Part shown: positions 32,403 to 42,431 of the stretch, one piece after another | How the letters are laid out: the number at the start of each line of letters is the position of its first letter | How positions within the stretch are numbered: the first letter of the stretch is position 1 | NCBI GenBank assembly: GCA_001931905.2 | Contig: MSJI02000905.1 | Location: 62,001-126,000 of the forward strand | Source of the DNA: Cladosporium sp. IMV 00045 | Taxonomy: Eukaryota > Ascomycota > Dothideomycetes > Cladosporiales > Cladosporiaceae | Length of the DNA: 64,000 nucleotides | Direction of reading: 5' to 3' | Translations under genes and position numbers: made by a program | Notes under the pieces: generated by a model | Database searches by the model: none | What the model saw: only the letters and a program-made list of their open reading frames with translations | Told to the model about the DNA's origin: nothing

Positions 32403-33441
32403 GCAATCCATCGTCATAATAAGACTGGTTCAACCTCTCTTCTCGTGACCCGAACCCCTTCCACGGCTCACAATTCTTTATCTCCTCGACCGACATGCCC
32501 AGAGTCACTTCTCTTGCGCATGCTGCCGCCACTGCCGCCCCATACTTGTGCCATCTGTCACTCGCGTGCGAATCCGCGTAATCAACAATGCCTCGTATGA
32601 TCAAAACTGGTGCCGAAGGCCGCAACCCATTCGCTTCCGTGTCAAAGCAGAGGATGCCTTCTTTCTCGGCCAACTTGTCTCTCATCTCAGCTTCCGGTCC
32701 CTCTCTGTCGCAATGGCCCGACGCAATTCTGCCTTGGTGGATAACGACCTCTCGATCCCCTTCAATGTTGACTTCGTCTTCCAGCCACCGGGCTTGGAGC
32801 ATCGTCTCGTCGCAGCACTCCTGGCATGGACGGTCTTTGTCGACATGTTGGTATGTCGAGATGTAAATCCGATCGTACTGCGCACCAGGATGGCCATAAC
32901 TTCGGAGTTTCGGCCTGGATGCGATTTGGAGAACATTGAAGGCGATTGGATCAGTGTCAGCCATGTCGCGCAACACCGCAGATCTTTCCGTTGCTCGAGT
33001 CAGTATGCCTGGTGCTTCTTCCATCTGGGCAACCCGAGTAAACGCTGTCTGAGGTGTGTGTATGTATATACCGGAGCGCCCTGGCGATCTTTTGCTCACA
33101 ACAACATGGCCCAAGCGAATGGGTCCCTCTTCTGTCTTGGTCGGAACGCCACCACCGATACCTATAAGTAGTATCGCCCTCAAGGCAGGAAAAGTATAGG
33201 CCAACCGATCAACCACTCGTGCGGCCGAACCAGCTGTATTCTGAGGCATCTCGGGTAGGCTCGCAATCACAATGTTGTGCCCTTTGACGTTTCCGAAAAA
33301 GTAGAGGTTGGTGTCCTCCTGCGCTTGTGGTAGATACTCGTGTTGCTCGTCCAGCATTGCCAACGCTGCTATCTGTTCGAACCTGAGCGGACAGACCCAG
33401 GCAATAGCGTAGTCATCAGTGGTTCGCTTGGTTGTGTTCAT
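32395..33441 (-). CDS. Nucleoside phosphorylase/nucleosidase family protein
   Basis: A single frame of 348 residues in the PNP_UDP_1 fold. Landmarks are YAIAWVCPLRFEQIAALAMLD at the start (20 of these residues are diagnostic of fungal members), GHNIVIASLP, ILLIGIGGGVP, GRIASG and ILCFDTEANGL. In fungi this fold occurs alone or as the N-terminal domain of NACHT/TPR/ankyrin NLR-like proteins; here it stands alone. Members cleave purine nucleosides. The usual MEAAG-type motif reads TEANG, so the key Glu is kept. The substrate is unknown. The C-terminal tail after EEIKNCEPW runs into a duplicated segment. Confidence 0.75.
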   Translation of the reverse strand: MNTTKRTTDDYAIAWVCPLRFEQIAALAMLDEQHEYLPQAQEDTNLYFFGNVKGHNIVIASLPEMPQNTAGSAARVVDRLAYTFPALRAILLIGIGGGVPTKTEEGPIRLGHVVVSKRSPGRSGIYIHTPQTAFTRVAQMEEAPGILTRATERSAVLRDMADTDPIAFNVLQIASRPKLRSYGHPGAQYDRIYISTYQHVDKDRPCQECCDETMLQARWLEDEVNIEGDREVVIHQGRIASGHCDREGPEAEMRDKLAEKEGILCFDTEANGLRPSAPVLIIRGIVDYADSHASDRWHKYGAAVAAACAREVTLGMSVEEIKNCEPWKGFGSREERLNQSYYDDGLQF

Positions 33442-35093
33442 TCTGAATGAGCAACTTGATCTTGTCGCTGGACTTGGTCACTGATTACGTCGACAGTGGT
33501 TCGGAATGAGATTTTGCACGGCGGGGACAAGTATCTCGAAGAACAACGAAATCGCCAACCGGGAATTCAGTTCTTATACTACTGAAGCGACAGCTTTCCA
33601 GCGCAGTGCCGCATTGCTGCATGCATATGTACATGTAAGCGAACCTCTAAAATACACGCATCGAGAGGTATGCGCTCAACGCCAAACCAATTACCTGATC
33701 GGATACAGTGACCGGTGACTTATTGCATGAAGTCTGCAAACAGCTCATGCAAAATACATCAAGGACAACGCACGCATGTGTTATTCATTGCATGCATACA
33801 GAAAGAAGCGCTGGGCTTGCCAAATAGGTATACCCAGTACTCGTACGCGAACGACATCGGATTGCAGATTGATTGGACACACCTTTTGGCCCAACCTTAT
33901 TCGATGCTTACCACCAAGCCAGCTCTGAGACGTGCGGACTTTCATACAGCGAGACACAGATCATATGGGTCAGCATGAGCAACGCGAAAAAATCTTTCTA
34001 CCTGATCGTTGGACTTTGCAACTTTGTGCGCCATAAAAAGGCCCTTCATGTTGCAGCCATTTCCGCGCTCTCAGTCAGTGTCCACGTAGCGCACAGTTAC
34101 GACGATGAACACGACCAGACACGAACCGACAGCGATGATGGAAATCTCTTGCTTCTCTGGTCTACTTCCTGACGGCTATGTACCCAAGTTGCCTGATCAG
34201 ACCTGTCTCCTCCATGAGTCCACATCTGCGATACCACCCGACTCAGGAACGATGCCATCAATGACACTGGATGACTGGAACGACGAGAACCCGCAAAGAA
34301 ATGGCACTCCGCCTCGGGACCCGCCCTGACACCAAGCCGCATCGCCTCCTCCAACGTCACCATCTGCGAACCAACTGACCACGAGCCGTGCTCGGTGTTG
34401 TGAGTCGCGGAAGCTTTGAATCAAACTCTCGAATTGAAGAAGGCCGGATTGAGTGGCTGACCTGCAAATGAACGGCACCTGTCAGTTCATGCTGACAGGT
34501 GGCTGTGCGCACCGTGGAAATGGGCGAGAGACAGGGGGGAAACGAACGTGCAGGGGGAAGTGAATGGGGGGAGGGGAACGAGGGAATGTCGGTCACCGAT
34601 GGCCAAAGGCCAGGCTGCAACTGCACCGAGGACACAGGAGTTCCTGATGCGTAGGGTGCCAGTGACCTGTTGATGTCGGAGAATGCAGGGTACCACCAAT
34701 CCATCGAACCAGAAAGGCGGTAGGTGTCGTGAAATAATGCATCTCCGAGCGAGTGGAGGGGGCGGGCAGCGAGTGTGGGCAAGGGAGGGGAAAGGGGAAG
34801 GGAACGACGATTCTGACTTCGTCAAACTTCCGCGGTACGCACCTCGTGGTAGATGTGCTTGATCGAGGCCGGCATCTTGGAGCACGACTGATCATGCTCG
34901 ATAGTGATCGCACTCGGCCATGTTGCTCTTGTGTCTGGGTGAGAATCGCTCGGTATGGTGATTGTGATGTGTTCGAGAAGAGAGAGAATCGAAAGAAGGA
35001 TAATTTAACACTATTGACAGGAACCTGGGCGGTGATGATTGTTTACAGTACCTCTGAGAAAGATGCAATCGAAAGTTTACTCTTTCCCTGCGT
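33442..35093. other. Long intergenic stretch, no gene seen
   Basis: Promoter side of the nucleosidase gene plus about 1.5 kb with only short, Pro/Ser/Arg-rich, shadow-like frames on both strands. Confidence 0.45.
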
Positions 35094-35628
35094 CTAGCAT
35101 TGTGAAGGAAACATCATCCTTGACTTTGGGCAACTACAAGTCATCCGAGGAAGGAAGAACGCCCCAGCGAAGACACTGCGATCCATCAGAGGTCCTCCAA
35201 TGAACTTCATAGAATGGCAAGTGCACTTCTTGTCTCCAGATGGAATCCGTCTGCCAGAGATTCCGAAGAAGAGACTGATTGGGAAAGACCAAACCTCCGG
35301 TGAGTCGAAAAAGATACACAGCACTTTTGCTCCCTGGCGAAAGGTTGTGACCAATTTCGTGCATGGAAGTATCAAGTTTGATACTCTGTCGCCAAAGCAG
35401 CAAACTCTTGACACGCAAATGCAATTGCACGTCGAATTGTTGCACAGGCAAGATAGACCGACAGATCAACCTTGGACTGACAAAGATGCGGGAATGGATC
35501 GTCGCATCGAAGTCCACAAAAGTTTGGTCGACCGACCTCACCAGGCTGCACCCTTCAAAATTCAGGAAGAGCTCAAACGATCGAGTTTGTGCTTGCGGGT
35601 TGATCTGATCGAGGAAGCATCGAGATGA
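35094..35628 (+). CDS. Unrecognised open frame, possible gene or exon
   Basis: This frame is open from the stop just before 35097 and closes at TGA 35626-35628. The first ATG is at 35200 (142 residues). The composition looks protein-like: FIEWQVHFLSPDGIRLPEI, HGSIKFDTLSPKQQ, and a charged helical end KIQEELKRSSLCLRVDLIEE. No family was recognised. The minus strand has a 245-codon frame over the same DNA (35134-35871), which I think is a shadow, but I cannot exclude it. If real, an upstream exon may supply the start. Confidence 0.25.
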
Positions 35629-36384
35629 CTGCACACCCGTCCAAACCGAGGAGCAGCTATGAATAATAAGACCGTCGTGAGACAAGAGGGCTTCCACAGA
35701 CTTTGTTATATAAGGTAGTTTCCATTGATTGGTCCCTTTGCTCCAAAAAATAACCTGACCAAGAATCTCAATGTCGATGATGAGCATCCATGGCGTTTTG
35801 CTGACTTTAATATCAACAGGGCAAAGTTGATATGAATGAAAGAACATTCGGCACGTCAACATTACAGTCACACAAAGAGTAATTGAAGCAATTTATCAGA
35901 GTCACAACTACATATCCGCAGCTACGAGCAAACCGTTTGTCTGTGCCGTTTGATATGTCAGAGAAAGCATGTATCTGTCTGCAAGCCTGCCGCAGATAGA
36001 AGAAGCGTCATGACGATCGCCACAACAGTTCACTTCCACATTGCAAAGAAGCTTCCATGTCACGATCTACGAGGAAACAATTATTATATTCTCATCAAGA
36101 CGAAGCGTGATAGTGGCATACATATGCCACTATCACGGGAGGATTGACTGACATGCGTCGAAGGATTACACATGACGACATCCGGTGAACTTTCGCCGTA
36201 CGACTGCAACATTCAGTTGTCCGCATTACCTACAAGTTTTCTTACTACAACTCACAGGACAGACGTCTAGAAAAATGTGAAAAGTCAAAGATTCAAGAGA
36301 ACTTGTGCACCGAGAGGTGTCTATTGACCGGCTCACATCCTGAATTCTCGATTCATACAACACCAACTGCCCAACAACGCTACA
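35629..36384. promoter_or_regulatory. Upstream region of FAD monooxygenase with perfect palindrome
   Basis: About 750 bases without a gene. It contains the inverted repeat at 36106-36137. Confidence 0.4.
36106..36137. repeat. Perfect 15-bp inverted repeat, 2-base spacer
   Basis: Arms CGTGATAGTGGCATA (36106-36120) and TATGCCACTATCACG (36123-36137) are exact reverse complements around CA. It lies about 250 bases before the monooxygenase start. Confidence 0.9.
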
Positions 36385-37710
36385 ATGATCCCGACATCTC
36401 GAAAAGTACTGGTAGTAGGCGGCGGCCCCGCCGGTTCAACAACAGCCTACTGGCTCGCTCAAGCCGGTTTTTCGGTCACCGTAGCAGAACGCTCGACAAG
36501 TAAATTTGCCTACGGACAAGGCATCGACATCACCGGCCCAGCGATTGGAGTGGTTCAGAAGATGGGTGTCTACGATGCGATCAAATCGAAAGTCACAGGC
36601 GAAGCAGGCTTCTCGATCCTCAACGACAACGGCGAATCGATCGCTTGCTTCGGAACAGCCTCAGACACAACGGGCAAAGGCCTATCTCTCACGCAAGAAA
36701 TCGAAATCTTACGCGGCGACCTGGCTCGCATCCTCGCAGACAAGGCCCAGGAATCCAACAGAGTCACATACCGCTACGGCTGCACGATCGACGAAATCTC
36801 CCAAGCCCCAACCTCAACAACAGTAATCCTCAGTGACAACGGCAAAGCGGAAGAATTCTACCTAATCATTGGCGCAGACGGTCTAATATCCTCCACCCGC
36901 CGTCTCGCTTTCCCCCCAAACCTCACAAAAGACAGCTACAAAGGCCTCGACCAATACACAGCTTTCTTCTCCCTCCCGCACTCACCAGAAGACACGCCCA
37001 ACTCCCGCCTCCAACACGCCGCCAACGGCCTCGCCATCCTCATCCGCCCCACGAACCTCGAGAACCCAACCAAATCCTCCTGCTATATGGTGACGACCAA
37101 TGCCTCACCAGCCCTGCAGGCCGCCTTAGAACAAGGGCAAAGCAGCGAAGACCGCGCCGCATCAGTATCCGCCCAAAAAGCCCTCTTCGCATCCCTCTTC
37201 GCCACCTTCCCCTTCCACCCTACCGGCGCCCGCGTCCTAGCAGGCATGCACGGTTCCACCGACTTTTACGTCGCGCAGACGGCGCAAATCCACCTCCCAA
37301 CCTGGCATCAAGGCCGTGTCGCTCTGGTGGGAGACGCAGCGTACTGTCCCAGCCCGGCGACAGGGATGGGAACCGTGCTCGCTATCGTGGGCGCGTATGT
37401 TCTCGCCGGCGAGATTGCGAGGAGCGGTAGTTCTTTGGGGGATGTCGAGGGGGCACTGAGCAGGTATGAGGAGAGGATGAGGGGGTATGTGCAGAGGGCG
37501 CAGAGGATTCCACTCGGAGGTTGGGTAGTGAGGTTGGCGAATCCGCAGAGTTGGGTGGGGGTGTGGGTTTTGAGGGCGGTGGTTTGGATTGTTGCGTGGA
37601 CGGGGGTTTGGAAGTTGTTGAGTTTTGGGAAGGGTGGGGATGGGTTTGTGCTGCCGGAGTATGATTTCGAGGCGTGTCGTGAAAGGATGAGTCGTGATGG
37701 AGTTATGTGA
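36385..37710 (+). CDS. FAD-dependent monooxygenase, class A
   Basis: A single-exon gene for 441 residues. Class A flavoprotein monooxygenases use FAD and NAD(P)H to hydroxylate or epoxidise small molecules. The N-terminal Rossmann motif is VLVVGGGPAGSTTAYWLAQA (residues 8-27). The middle motif is LIIGADGLISSTRR. The second FAD motif is VALVGDAAYCPSPATGMG. The last ~60 residues contain a hydrophobic stretch (VWVLRAVVWIVAWTGVW) that may anchor it to a membrane. No biosynthetic core gene (PKS, NRPS, terpene cyclase) lies nearby, so the substrate cannot be inferred. The closest relatives by look are TetX- or salicylate-hydroxylase-like enzymes. Confidence 0.85.
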   Translation: MIPTSRKVLVVGGGPAGSTTAYWLAQAGFSVTVAERSTSKFAYGQGIDITGPAIGVVQKMGVYDAIKSKVTGEAGFSILNDNGESIACFGTASDTTGKGLSLTQEIEILRGDLARILADKAQESNRVTYRYGCTIDEISQAPTSTTVILSDNGKAEEFYLIIGADGLISSTRRLAFPPNLTKDSYKGLDQYTAFFSLPHSPEDTPNSRLQHAANGLAILIRPTNLENPTKSSCYMVTTNASPALQAALEQGQSSEDRAASVSAQKALFASLFATFPFHPTGARVLAGMHGSTDFYVAQTAQIHLPTWHQGRVALVGDAAYCPSPATGMGTVLAIVGAYVLAGEIARSGSSLGDVEGALSRYEERMRGYVQRAQRIPLGGWVVRLANPQSWVGVWVLRAVVWIVAWTGVWKLLSFGKGGDGFVLPEYDFEACRERMSRDGVM

Positions 37711-38081
37711 GGCTGTGGTTAATTGGTGAGCATACTTGCAGGATTGTCAATGTTGCGACATCGTCGGGACGAGATCAAATTTAGAAGATATGTGATTGTT
37801 GACTTGTCTGCAAGATATGTTCTGATGATCAATTGTCTTTTGCTATGCTATGCTATGCTAATGCTACAAGTGTGTGTACCGGTCACCTCGACTCACCAAC
37901 CATCCATGGCCACCGAAAATTCCCATTCCCAACATTCACAACCCCTTGCTACTTCGTCTCGCAGCGACAAGAAAATACAAGTTGAAAGAAGAAAACTCCC
38001 GCTTCGGATAACGTATGCTTGTGCCCAACAAATAAAAACCAAGAAAGCGCTGGAACAAATCAAATCGCTCAAAAGATCGGC
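37711..38081. other. Intergenic between convergent genes
   Basis: 371 bases, with four tandem TGCTA units at 37841-37860. No gene. Confidence 0.5.
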
Positions 38082-41000
38082 TCACCTCGCACCAAAATAC
38101 CCCTTCTTCTGCTGCTGCACAGGAGGAGCCATCTCATCCGGACTGTGGCTCAAGAAAATAGGCACATCACCAAGATCAACACCATAGCTCGACGCGAGTT
38201 TCTGTCCCTTGCGGCGAGTGCCAGCCTCGCCGTTCAGTCGAGTGCCCGCGGAGCCGCCAAAGCCACTATCGCGGTCCCACTCCCAGGCGAGACCTCCTGA
38301 GTAGCGGTCCGTCAAGTTGCTTGAGTTCCTGCTGTGCAGACGAGGACGCTCGGGTCTCGACTTTGATCGCTGGCGGCTTTCTTTGGGATCGGGGAAGTTG
38401 TGGCGACGGTTCGGGTCTTTGGGTTTGGCGCGAATCGTGCCGCCGCAGGAGGAAATGGTGACGGTGTCGGAGAAGATGGTCGAAAGGCCGTCGGTGCTGC
38501 TGGCTGGACTGAGAGTGCTGTTGGTATTGCTGACGTTGCTGTCGGCGGGCCCATTCGGGCGGAGCTTTCCTAGACTAGAAGCGCGAGAGCGCTCGGCCTG
38601 CGAGGCGTGCGTGTTGGGTTCGTACGCGTAGAAGTTGCCTGAAGGAGTGCGGACGCGGCCACCAGGGCTGCGCGTCCTGGGGAGTGCGCTGTATTGGTTG
38701 CTGTAAACTGAAGAGGTGGTAGTAACACCGGAGACATTACGTTGGGTGGGCTGAGGTGCCCGGGACACCAGAGAAGTAGGGAGATCCTGGTAATTTGGCA
38801 CGGTGCCATTGGATGAGGCGCTTGAGTAGGCGCTGTCAGAGCGAGGAATGTCGAATCCAGGCGGGCAATATTCCTCTTCATCGAGAAGACTGCGGTAGAG
38901 ATCGGCATGACGAGCTGCCTCACCGGTAGGGTCTGGAGTTGCATGCGCGCGGGCAGCAATGTCATTGCCAATAGGTGTAATGTATCTTGACACAACGATC
39001 TCCGGAGAGGCGATGCGAGGTGCCTCGGACACCTCTGAACCGTCCTCGCTGAAAGCATAAGACGAGTTCGGCTGATAAGTTCCAAGAGACTTTCGACGTT
39101 CGGCCCACAGGTTTGCTGCTTGGTTTTCTTGGTTTGGTTGTCTCTCCTCCTGGCGAAGCGAAGGAGAGCGTTCAACGCCGATTTCTGCGCGATCCGCAGT
39201 GCTAGGTCGAGAGTCTTCCAGAATGCTGGACTGTTCAGAGCTAGAACCCTGCAGTTCGCGTACAGCAACGTGTACGTCTGGCTTCGGTGCTGTACGGTTG
39301 GTCGGAGGCAAAGTCTCGAGCTCGTGATCCTTTGCTAATCTCTCTTCCAGCCTCTTCTCCTGCTCTTCCCGCTCCATGACTGCTCTCTTGACTCTTCCGA
39401 TCTTCGGTGATGAGGCTGCCGAATTCTGCTGCGAATTATTCGGCGATTCTCTTGGCGTGTCCATGGACGCGCGGCTGACATCTTTCTTCTTTTTGGACAT
39501 GAGTTTGTTTGCCATTGCGGCCTTGGCTGCAACCTCTACAGGGATTTCTGGCATTGGAGGAATGCTGTCGGCATACATGCTGTAAGGTCGTGGTGTGTTG
39601 TCTGCGCGGGGAGGTGTGGGAGCAGGTGATGAGGGTTTGCTATGCCATCCAGGAACGAAGTCTTCAACCATTCTGCCAGACTTTGGTGGACCGACGCTGG
39701 GGCTTCGCGCATGACCACGAGCACCAGATGATTTGGGGGTTGCCATGCGCGGACGATCAGTGGAAGCAGCGCGGACTTGGCCACCAACATCGCGGCTCTT
39801 CGAGCGAGCGAGTTCAGAGGCCATCTCTTCCGTCATGCCCATCGACTTGGACTTTTGCTTCGGCGCGGGACCGGTCCGCCAAGGCTCTGTTCCTTTGGCT
39901 CTAGGAGGGTCCCCGTTGGCTTGAGCCCTGGGGCTGTCTGCCGGACTGGCACCTGCTGCGCTTCGCGATGGATATGGATCTCTGGGTGTGGGTGTATTGC
40001 AGTCCGCGGAGTCAATGCTTGCACGCCTTGCGCTGCGGCTGCGGCTCAAGCTTCGCAGGAAGCCTGTTCTGCCACTCTTCTCTGCACTAGGCTGCTGGTC
40101 GGTCGGTTCCTGTCCGCGAACGTTGCTCTTCCGACCTCGACTAACACTCCTCTTCCTGTGAAATGGATTCTTCCGTCGAACTCTGTTGTCGTTGACATCG
40201 TCGTCGTGAATCTTGACATTTTGCTCTGATTCGCGAGACCCATCATTCCAGAAGCTCTGTGGGATAGAACTAGCTGATGCTCTGCGGTCGATCTCCTTGT
40301 CAGCGGCAGGTGGCTGGAAGTATCTTTCCTCCAACGATTTGTCCATCTCAGTGGACACAAGCGGACATTCGTTTACAGAGATTTCGCTTGCAGGGCTGAC
40401 GCGGTGGCTTCTCTCCCTCTTGAGATGCTCTGGCATAGGCTTCCGCAATTTCTTCGCAACCTTGCCGTTCTTCTCCGAGCCAGTCGTCGATGCCAAAGAC
40501 GTGAGGGATTCGTTTGTTGAAAGTTCGCCAGCAGGTAGGCTCATGCGCTTGATTGGTACCTTGTCGCGTAGTTTGAGCAAGGATGGAAGATCCTTTTTGG
40601 ATGTGTTCCTCTTGTGGCTGGGGTCGAGGGGTGACGATGGCGGTTGTGGTAGCGCATCAGAAGAAGTCTTTGGGGATGAAAGGAACTGCGAGAATGTGTA
40701 GAGGCTTTCGCCGTCGTTGTCCGCATTTTCGTCGCGTTGCTTTTGTGTAATTGCGCTTCGTGGAATCATGTTGTGAGCCTTCGGTGTTGATTCGGCTGTT
40801 CTCGGTGAGGGCACCTGTCTCTGGGAAGAGGTGTCGGATGAAACATAACCACTGTCGGCATGTGTCATCGAAGCCGGTCGTTGGTTTCTCAAAGATCTCA
40901 GAGACTTGACAGATCTGAGCTCACGCGGGCCTCGTACTCTTGGTGCACCGGTGAGCTTGGCCAAAGCATCGTTGGGAGTGCCTGGCACCTCTTCATCCGA

Positions 41001-42431
41001 CGGGTCCTCGCCATACACTGTGCTCAAACGAGTAGCAAACTGAGCGACGGTCCCTTTATTCTCGTAAGGGCTGTTTTCGCCACTGGCGTCGGCGTATTGG
41101 AATCGAGGTCCTGTTGATTCATCATAGCTCGATCTCTGTCTGGGTTGGGGCGGCTGCGAAAGTATCACTGAGGAATCATTGGCAGGCGAAGAGACTGCGT
41201 TGTGAGGTGTTTGCGTAGGCTCATCAGGCTGGGCAAACTCTTCAAATTCTCGTTGTGGCTCAGGATTGCAAGTCTCAAATTCATCGGAGTCGCGGCGTGA
41301 TTCCGGCTCAGGCGGTGGCGGCAAAGGACGACTAGTCTTCCTTTGTTGGCTATGAAGTACACGAAAAGCGCCTGGGAACGATTCTGTCGAGGGAACGACG
41401 GGGCGACCTGGGTGGAAATCTGGGCTGACTGGAGTATCCGGTTGCATGTCCATAGGTGGTACATCACTTTCATGCTGCTGGTCGTTGTCCAATGCCTGTC
41501 TTAGCATATTGCCGGGCTCTGGAGAAGCAGCACCATTGGTGATGCGAAGAGTTCCGGTTCGGTAGACTCCAGTTTGCAAGTATTCTTGCTCGGTGGGTGT
41601 CTCAGAGCCGCCGAAATTGTCGCTTTCGTCTTCTCCGATGCTGCTGGGTGGCGTCTCACCCATGAAACTCGATCGATTGCCCGAAGATTGCGTATACTCC
41701 GAGTCTGCATGTTGTACCTTAGGCCTAGGCCTGTTGACATCATCTCCGAGTTTCCTAAGAAGATCGTCTCCAGGCTCTCCGCGAGTGTTCAACCCAGGCG
41801 GCAGCTTTGAGTTGCGGCGTGATGAACGCGGAGCATATTGACTATCTGCCTGCGACGTAGGGTCTACGACGACCTCGGATTCCTTCGCGGGGAGAAGGGC
41901 CCTGTGTAAAGCAACCAGCTCCTCAGGCGATGCGGTCTTCTTCAGCTCTTGCAGGAGTTTGATCGCAGATGCAATGTCGACGGTCGGTGCTTCGTGAACG
42001 ACTGACAGCTGTCTTGTCAGGGTACTGGGGCTATTCAATGTCGACGAGGCTGACTTGACGCTCGCAGCAGAGCTGGCACCTGCCGTTGATATGGCCTTGG
42101 GGTATCGATCGCGGACACCCATTGTGTCTACGGTGCTGGTCGAATCGGTGGATGAACGGCGGAAAGAGTCGAGCGACAGCTTCCGGGTGGCCTCCGGAAA
42201 GCTCTGCTTGAATTGTTGTTTTAGATTTTTGGGTGCATCGGAGCGGCTCTTGACGTCGAAGTAAGAAGTGCACTGCTCCGAGTTGACATCCGGCGGCGGC
42301 GGCTGCCTGGATTTGGAGGACGACGAGAACGACCTGCTGAGTCGGGAAGAGGATTGAGAGGTATTGTCATGAGTCTTGGGTTTAGCCAGGCGTGTCTTTA
42401 CCGGTGGCGCCGAGGAAACGTAGCTCATCAT
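38082..42431 (-). CDS. Large disordered Ser/Pro-rich protein of unknown function
   Basis: A single uninterrupted frame of 1449 residues starting MMSYVSSAPP. I do not recognise a catalytic domain. The protein is rich in Ser, Pro, Arg, Asp and Glu throughout. It has many basic-Ser clusters (SRSLSRSRSARRAS, RKRSVSRGRK) that look like phosphorylation targets. A short helical segment lies near residues 150-185 (IASAIKLLQELKKTASPEEL). An Arg/Glu coiled-coil-like stretch (KRAVMEREEQEKRLEERLAK) lies near residue 1040. The end is compact: LGDVPIFLSHSPDEMAPP followed by KKGYFGAR. Such proteins in ascomycetes are usually scaffold-like; this is inference. The open frame over 4.3 kb strongly supports a real gene. 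Confidence 0.8.
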   Translation of the reverse strand: MMSYVSSAPPVKTRLAKPKTHDNTSQSSSRLSRSFSSSSKSRQPPPPDVNSEQCTSYFDVKSRSDAPKNLKQQFKQSFPEATRKLSLDSFRRSSTDSTSTVDTMGVRDRYPKAISTAGASSAASVKSASSTLNSPSTLTRQLSVVHEAPTVDIASAIKLLQELKKTASPEELVALHRALLPAKESEVVVDPTSQADSQYAPRSSRRNSKLPPGLNTRGEPGDDLLRKLGDDVNRPRPKVQHADSEYTQSSGNRSSFMGETPPSSIGEDESDNFGGSETPTEQEYLQTGVYRTGTLRITNGAASPEPGNMLRQALDNDQQHESDVPPMDMQPDTPVSPDFHPGRPVVPSTESFPGAFRVLHSQQRKTSRPLPPPPEPESRRDSDEFETCNPEPQREFEEFAQPDEPTQTPHNAVSSPANDSSVILSQPPQPRQRSSYDESTGPRFQYADASGENSPYENKGTVAQFATRLSTVYGEDPSDEEVPGTPNDALAKLTGAPRVRGPRELRSVKSLRSLRNQRPASMTHADSGYVSSDTSSQRQVPSPRTAESTPKAHNMIPRSAITQKQRDENADNDGESLYTFSQFLSSPKTSSDALPQPPSSPLDPSHKRNTSKKDLPSLLKLRDKVPIKRMSLPAGELSTNESLTSLASTTGSEKNGKVAKKLRKPMPEHLKRERSHRVSPASEISVNECPLVSTEMDKSLEERYFQPPAADKEIDRRASASSIPQSFWNDGSRESEQNVKIHDDDVNDNRVRRKNPFHRKRSVSRGRKSNVRGQEPTDQQPSAEKSGRTGFLRSLSRSRSARRASIDSADCNTPTPRDPYPSRSAAGASPADSPRAQANGDPPRAKGTEPWRTGPAPKQKSKSMGMTEEMASELARSKSRDVGGQVRAASTDRPRMATPKSSGARGHARSPSVGPPKSGRMVEDFVPGWHSKPSSPAPTPPRADNTPRPYSMYADSIPPMPEIPVEVAAKAAMANKLMSKKKKDVSRASMDTPRESPNNSQQNSAASSPKIGRVKRAVMEREEQEKRLEERLAKDHELETLPPTNRTAPKPDVHVAVRELQGSSSEQSSILEDSRPSTADRAEIGVERSPSLRQEERQPNQENQAANLWAERRKSLGTYQPNSSYAFSEDGSEVSEAPRIASPEIVVSRYITPIGNDIAARAHATPDPTGEAARHADLYRSLLDEEEYCPPGFDIPRSDSAYSSASSNGTVPNYQDLPTSLVSRAPQPTQRNVSGVTTTSSVYSNQYSALPRTRSPGGRVRTPSGNFYAYEPNTHASQAERSRASSLGKLRPNGPADSNVSNTNSTLSPASSTDGLSTIFSDTVTISSCGGTIRAKPKDPNRRHNFPDPKESRQRSKSRPERPRLHSRNSSNLTDRYSGGLAWEWDRDSGFGGSAGTRLNGEAGTRRKGQKLASSYGVDLGDVPIFLSHSPDEMAPPVQQQKKGYFGAR

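Noticed and set aside
35134..35871. 245-codon minus-strand frame
   Set aside because: No recognisable start context, domain or splice partner. The plus-strand frame looks more protein-like, though neither is proven.
36385..42431. Secondary-metabolite cluster around the FAD monooxygenase
   Set aside because: No polyketide, non-ribosomal peptide or terpene core enzyme, transporter or regulator lies next to it.
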